Below, piece after piece: positions 14,605-17,633 of a stretch of DNA of 17,633 nucleotides. Source of the DNA: Solobacterium sp. UBA3691 (GTDB taxonomy: Bacteria; Bacillota_I; Bacilli_A; Erysipelotrichales; Erysipelotrichaceae). The position numbers and the translations under genes were made by a program. Within the stretch, counting starts at the first letter, position 1. Each line of letters starts with the position of its first letter. The notes below the pieces were generated by a model. That model was not told the DNA's origin. It searched no databases and was given only the letters and a program-made list of their open reading frames with translations. The stretch lies in assembly GCA_002372175.1 (NCBI GenBank), contig DFIS01000003.1:1-17633 (forward strand). The letters run 5' to 3'.

Positions 14605-15990
14605 ATGAAGAATGCGATCATCCTCGCGGCCGGAAAAGGTACGCGGATGCACTCTGATTCACCGAAAGTACTGCACGAAGTATGCGGTGAGCCGATGGTT
14701 GGCATGATCATCGATACACTGAAAAAAGCAGGAGCCGAAAGACTCGTCACAGTCGTCGGTTATGAACACGAACGTGTAGAAGCTGCTCTCGGAGACAAAT
14801 GTGAATATGCCCTTCAGGAGCCTCAGCTCGGAAGCGGACACGCTGCTATGCAGGCAGTGCAGCTGAAAGATGACAACGGAATCACCCTGGTCGTAAACGG
14901 AGATGTTCCCTGCATCAAGGCAGAGACATACCGGGCATTATATGAAGCATTAGATGATGCGGACATGGCAGTCCTGACAGTAAAGCTCAGTGACCCTGCC
15001 GCATACGGAAGGATCATCCGTGATGAGAAGGGCAATATCGCCCGTATCGTGGAGTTCAGAGACTGTAACGAAGAAGAGAAGGCAGTCAATGAGATCAATA
15101 CCGGTATCTATGCGTTTAAGAATCCCGATCTGTTTGCGGGTCTCAAAGAATTAAAGAACGACAACAACCAGCAGGAATACTACATTACAGACCTGGTGGA
15201 GATCTTCATCGGTAAAGGCAAGACAGTCAAGGCAGTCGTTGCGGCAGATCCTGAAGAAGTACAGGGTGTCAATGACAATGTTGAACTGGCCAGAGCCAAC
15301 AAATACCTGCGCATGCGTATCAATGAAGAATGGATGCGTAAAGGTGTAACGATGATCGATCCTGAAAGAACATATATCGGTGCCAAGGTCACCTTCGGCA
15401 GAGATGTAGTTCTGCACCCCAATATCTACCTCTATGGTGAAACACATATCGGCAATGATACGACGATCACTCCCGGATCATACCTTGTCAATGCGGTGAT
15501 CGGTGATCACTGTCTGATCAATGCCAGTGAGATCACTGACAGTGAAGTGAAGAACTCCTGTCAGGTTGGTCCTTACGCCCATCTGCGTATGCATACTCTT
15601 GTCGAAGATAAGAACCGTATCGGCAACTTTGTTGAATTCAAGAATACTCACTTCGGTGTGGACAGCCGCTGTGCACACCTTACATATCTCGGTGACAGTG
15701 AAGTCGGCTCCAAGGTCAATATCGGCTGCGGAGTCATTACCGTCAACTATGATGGAGCGAACAAATATCACACAGTGATCAAAGATGGTGCCTTTATCGG
15801 ATCCAATGCCAACCTGATCGCTCCTGTCACAATTGGTGAGAATGCAGTAGTTGCGGCTGGTTCCACAGCTACGAAGGACGTACCTGACGGAGATATGGCG
15901 ATTTCCCGCGTGAGACAGGAAAACAAGGAAGGTTTCGGACGCTACTATCTTGAGCGCAACCGCGCAAAAAAGATGAGCGGTAAGAAATAA
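14605..15990 (+). CDS. glmU: Bifunctional UDP-N-acetylglucosamine pyrophosphorylase / glucosamine-1-phosphate N-acetyltransferase
   Basis: A 461-residue two-domain enzyme that acetylates glucosamine 1-phosphate and then uridylylates it to UDP-GlcNAc, the precursor of peptidoglycan. The N-terminal uridyltransferase domain has ILAAGKGTRM (6-15), SPKVLHEVCG, the LQEPQLGSGHA block and NGDVP with Asp100. From about residue 252 the left-handed beta-helix repeats begin, with the acetyltransferase catalytic His358 in CAHLTYLGD and the NYDGANK motif (381-387). Full length, no defects. GGGAGG lies about 8 nt before the ATG. It opens a two-gene unit with prs, 12 nt downstream, the same pairing as in many Firmicutes. 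Confidence 0.97.
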   Translation: MKNAIILAAGKGTRMHSDSPKVLHEVCGEPMVGMIIDTLKKAGAERLVTVVGYEHERVEAALGDKCEYALQEPQLGSGHAAMQAVQLKDDNGITLVVNGDVPCIKAETYRALYEALDDADMAVLTVKLSDPAAYGRIIRDEKGNIARIVEFRDCNEEEKAVNEINTGIYAFKNPDLFAGLKELKNDNNQQEYYITDLVEIFIGKGKTVKAVVAADPEEVQGVNDNVELARANKYLRMRINEEWMRKGVTMIDPERTYIGAKVTFGRDVVLHPNIYLYGETHIGNDTTITPGSYLVNAVIGDHCLINASEITDSEVKNSCQVGPYAHLRMHTLVEDKNRIGNFVEFKNTHFGVDSRCAHLTYLGDSEVGSKVNIGCGVITVNYDGANKYHTVIKDGAFIGSNANLIAPVTIGENAVVAAGSTATKDVPDGDMAISRVRQENKEGFGRYYLERNRAKKMSGKK

Positions 15991-16002
15991 AGGGGAGAAA
16001 AA

Positions 16003-16983
16003 ATGATAAAGGAAACTATCGTATTCGCACTCACGTCAAGCGTAGCGCTGGCCGAGAGTATCTGTAAAGAACTGGATGTACCTCTCGGCAATATTCGTGT
16101 AGATCATTTCGCTGACGGCGAGATCCTTGTCGTACCGCAGGAGACAGTGCGTGGACGTTCCGTATTTCTGATTCAAAGTACTTGTACACCGGTAACTGAG
16201 CACCTGATGGAAACACTGGTTGCTATCGATGCGTTAAAGAGAGCCAGTGCCGGTGAGATCAACGTGATCATGCCTTACTTCGGCTATGCACGTCAGGACC
16301 GCAAAGCTGATGCTCATCAGCCGATTACAGCGAAGTTAGTCGCCAACCTGCTTCAGGTTGCCGGTGCTGACCGTGTTGTGACGATCGATCTTCACGCTGC
16401 CCAGATCCAGGGCTTCTTCGATATTCCGATCGATGATCTGACAGCTACACCTCTGCTTGGACATTACTTCCTGCAGAGAGAAATGGTCGATGACAAGGTC
16501 GTTGTGGTATCACCTGACCACGGCGGAGCGACCAGAGCGAGAAGACTGGCAGAGATCCTGAATGCGCCGATCGCTATCGTTGACAAGCGCAGACCGAGAC
16601 CGAACGAAGTAGAAGCACAGGGCATCATCGGTGATGTCGAAGGCAAGATCGCTGTCGTTATCGACGATATCTGTGATACGGCAGGTTCCCTGTGTGCCGC
16701 ATGTAATATCGTCGCTGACCACGGTGCTACAGAAGTCTATGCCGCAATTACACACGGTATCTTCTCCAGGAATGCCATTGATACGATCGAGCAGTCCGCT
16801 ATCAAGAAACTGATCATGGCTGATACGATTCCGTTAAGCCCTGAGAAAGCAGCCCGTACGACCAAGATCGTACAGCTCTCTGTCGCAGATATCCTTGCCC
16901 AGACGATCGACGCGATCCAGAACCACAAGTCTGTATCCCGCGTATACGATCAGTACGCAAGACATAAGCTGCAGAATGATTAA
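16003..16983 (+). CDS. prs: Ribose-phosphate pyrophosphokinase (PRPP synthetase)
   Basis: A 326-residue enzyme that makes PRPP from ribose 5-phosphate and ATP, feeding purine, pyrimidine, histidine, tryptophan and NAD synthesis. The N-terminal domain has the PYFGYARQDRK motif and HQPITAKLVANLL, followed by DLHAAQIQGFFDIP. The PRPP-binding signature VVIDDICDTAGSL is present, with a Cys where Met/Ile is common, and SPDHGGATRAR is intact. AGGGGAG lies just upstream of the ATG. It is cotranscribed with glmU and followed at once by a strong terminator. Its product route connects with the pentose operon through the pentose phosphate pool. Confidence 0.97.
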   Translation: MIKETIVFALTSSVALAESICKELDVPLGNIRVDHFADGEILVVPQETVRGRSVFLIQSTCTPVTEHLMETLVAIDALKRASAGEINVIMPYFGYARQDRKADAHQPITAKLVANLLQVAGADRVVTIDLHAAQIQGFFDIPIDDLTATPLLGHYFLQREMVDDKVVVVSPDHGGATRARRLAEILNAPIAIVDKRRPRPNEVEAQGIIGDVEGKIAVVIDDICDTAGSLCAACNIVADHGATEVYAAITHGIFSRNAIDTIEQSAIKKLIMADTIPLSPEKAARTTKIVQLSVADILAQTIDAIQNHKSVSRVYDQYARHKLQND

Positions 16984-16985
16984 CC

Positions 16986-17007
16986 AAAAGGGCGAAAGCC
17001 CTTTTTT
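16986..17007 (+). terminator. Rho-independent terminator after prs
   Basis: Stem AAAAGGGC / GCCCTTTT with a GAAA tetraloop, continued by two more T residues. It starts 2 nt after the prs stop codon (16981-16983) and ends only 12 nt before the start codon of the next gene. Confidence 0.92.
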
Positions 17008-17019
17008 CAGGAGGTGACC

Positions 17020-17633
17020 ATGCGTACAACATTTCGTTCACTGCTGACATCCGGCAGGAAGTTTGCCGGGTGCTACATCACAACCGCCTGTCCGGAGATG
17101 ATCGAAGTACTCAAATATGCCGGACTGGACTACGTTATCCTGGATCTTGTGCATGACGGCCTGACAGTCGCAGATCTAAGACCGATGATCATGGCGGCAG
17201 ACAATGTGGGTATGGCAGTCATGGTCAGGGTGGAGGCAGAAGATGCCGCTGCGATCGCCAAGGTACTGGATCTGGGAGCTTCGGCACTGCGCATACCCAA
17301 CGTGGACAATGCAGAGATCGCCCGTACAGCCGTACGCAATGCGTACTATGCACCGGAGGGCATCCGCGGTGTATGTCCGAATGTCAGAGGCAACAGATAT
17401 GCCTGCTTCGGCCCTGTGGATACGAAGAAAGCAAATGAAGAACTGGTCATCTCCGCGATCATTGAAAGCACAGAAGGTGTAAACAACATCAGTGAGATCC
17501 TGCAGGTAGACGGGATCGATACGATCAGTGTAGGACGCAGTGATCTGGCCAATGCCAAGGGCGTATCCGGTCAGCAGGATCATCCCCTGGTAGAGGAGGC
17601 CGTGCTCTCTGTTGCAGAGGAATGCACAAGACT
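17020..17633 (+). CDS. HpcH/HpaI-family aldolase, 3' truncated by the window edge
   Basis: At least 204 residues of a roughly 250-residue TIM-barrel class II aldolase; the frame is open to the end of the window. Relatives cleave or form 2-keto-3-deoxy or 4-hydroxy-2-oxo acids to pyruvate plus an aldehyde. In E. coli HpaI numbering, as I recall it, Asp42, His45, Arg70, Glu149 and Asp175 are all kept, so catalysis is plausible. Glu44 is Val, Gln147 is Ile and Pro173 is Arg, so the substrate is probably not that of HpaI. The start codon has a near-ideal AGGAGGTGA (17009-17017) ahead of it. It follows the prs terminator with no room for its own promoter, so expression must come from readthrough or a promoter inside prs. 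Confidence 0.88.
   Translation, partial: MRTTFRSLLTSGRKFAGCYITTACPEMIEVLKYAGLDYVILDLVHDGLTVADLRPMIMAADNVGMAVMVRVEAEDAAAIAKVLDLGASALRIPNVDNAEIARTAVRNAYYAPEGIRGVCPNVRGNRYACFGPVDTKKANEELVISAIIESTEGVNNISEILQVDGIDTISVGRSDLANAKGVSGQQDHPLVEEAVLSVAEECTR

Overview
The window looks like a chromosomal segment of a low-to-mid-GC Firmicute (Bacillota), plausibly in the Erysipelotrichia or a nearby anaerobic gut lineage. This is inferred from RNase M5 (a Firmicutes marker), strong AGGAGG-type ribosome binding sites, TATAAT-type -10 boxes, and the order tatD-rnmV-ksgA-ispE-glmU-prs, which matches the skeleton near the Bacillus subtilis origin. All supported genes lie on the + strand. The species cannot be named from the sequence alone.

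Region 1 (1-791) is the right part of an IS200/IS605-family element: the C-terminal part of a TnpB RNA-guided nuclease with an intact visible RuvC/zinc-finger core, then the structured right end that normally encodes its guide RNA. The element stops about 20 nt before the start codon of the next gene. Region 2 (812-3175) is a two-gene unit: a proline-iminopeptidase-type alpha/beta hydrolase and a cytoplasmic GH43 glycosidase, closed by a terminator overlapping the GH43 stop codon.

Region 3 (3277-7770) is a pentose operon with its own extended -10 promoter: a XylB-type FGGY kinase, a DUF4867-like cupin protein of unknown role, an L-fucose-isomerase-fold sugar isomerase, and AraD. Together they form a plausible aldopentose to ketopentose to ketopentose 5-phosphate to D-xylulose 5-phosphate route. 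AraA and AraB are absent, and the GH43 enzyme next door is a possible source of pentose. A 12-bp inverted sequence pair brackets the promoter and looks like a two-site operator.

Region 4 (7783-14469) is a compact housekeeping operon: a small two-helix membrane protein, mnmE (tRNA wobble-uridine modification), tatD, rnmV (5S rRNA maturation), ksgA (16S rRNA dimethylation), ispE (isoprenoid synthesis), and then an SDR oxidoreductase and an extended-SDR epimerase-like protein. The last two occupy the place where B. subtilis has purR-ridA-spoVG. Most junctions overlap or abut, which suggests translational coupling. Region 5 (14577-17007) has its own promoter and carries glmU and prs, ended by a strong terminator. 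The window closes inside a divergent HpcH/HpaI-family aldolase gene.

The most notable points are the candidate operator pair, the DUF4867-like protein in a pentose pathway that needs no further known enzyme, the TnpB element placed directly before a ribosome binding site with its predicted guide, the SDR pair in a conserved housekeeping cluster, and the unusual active-site substitutions in the terminal aldolase.
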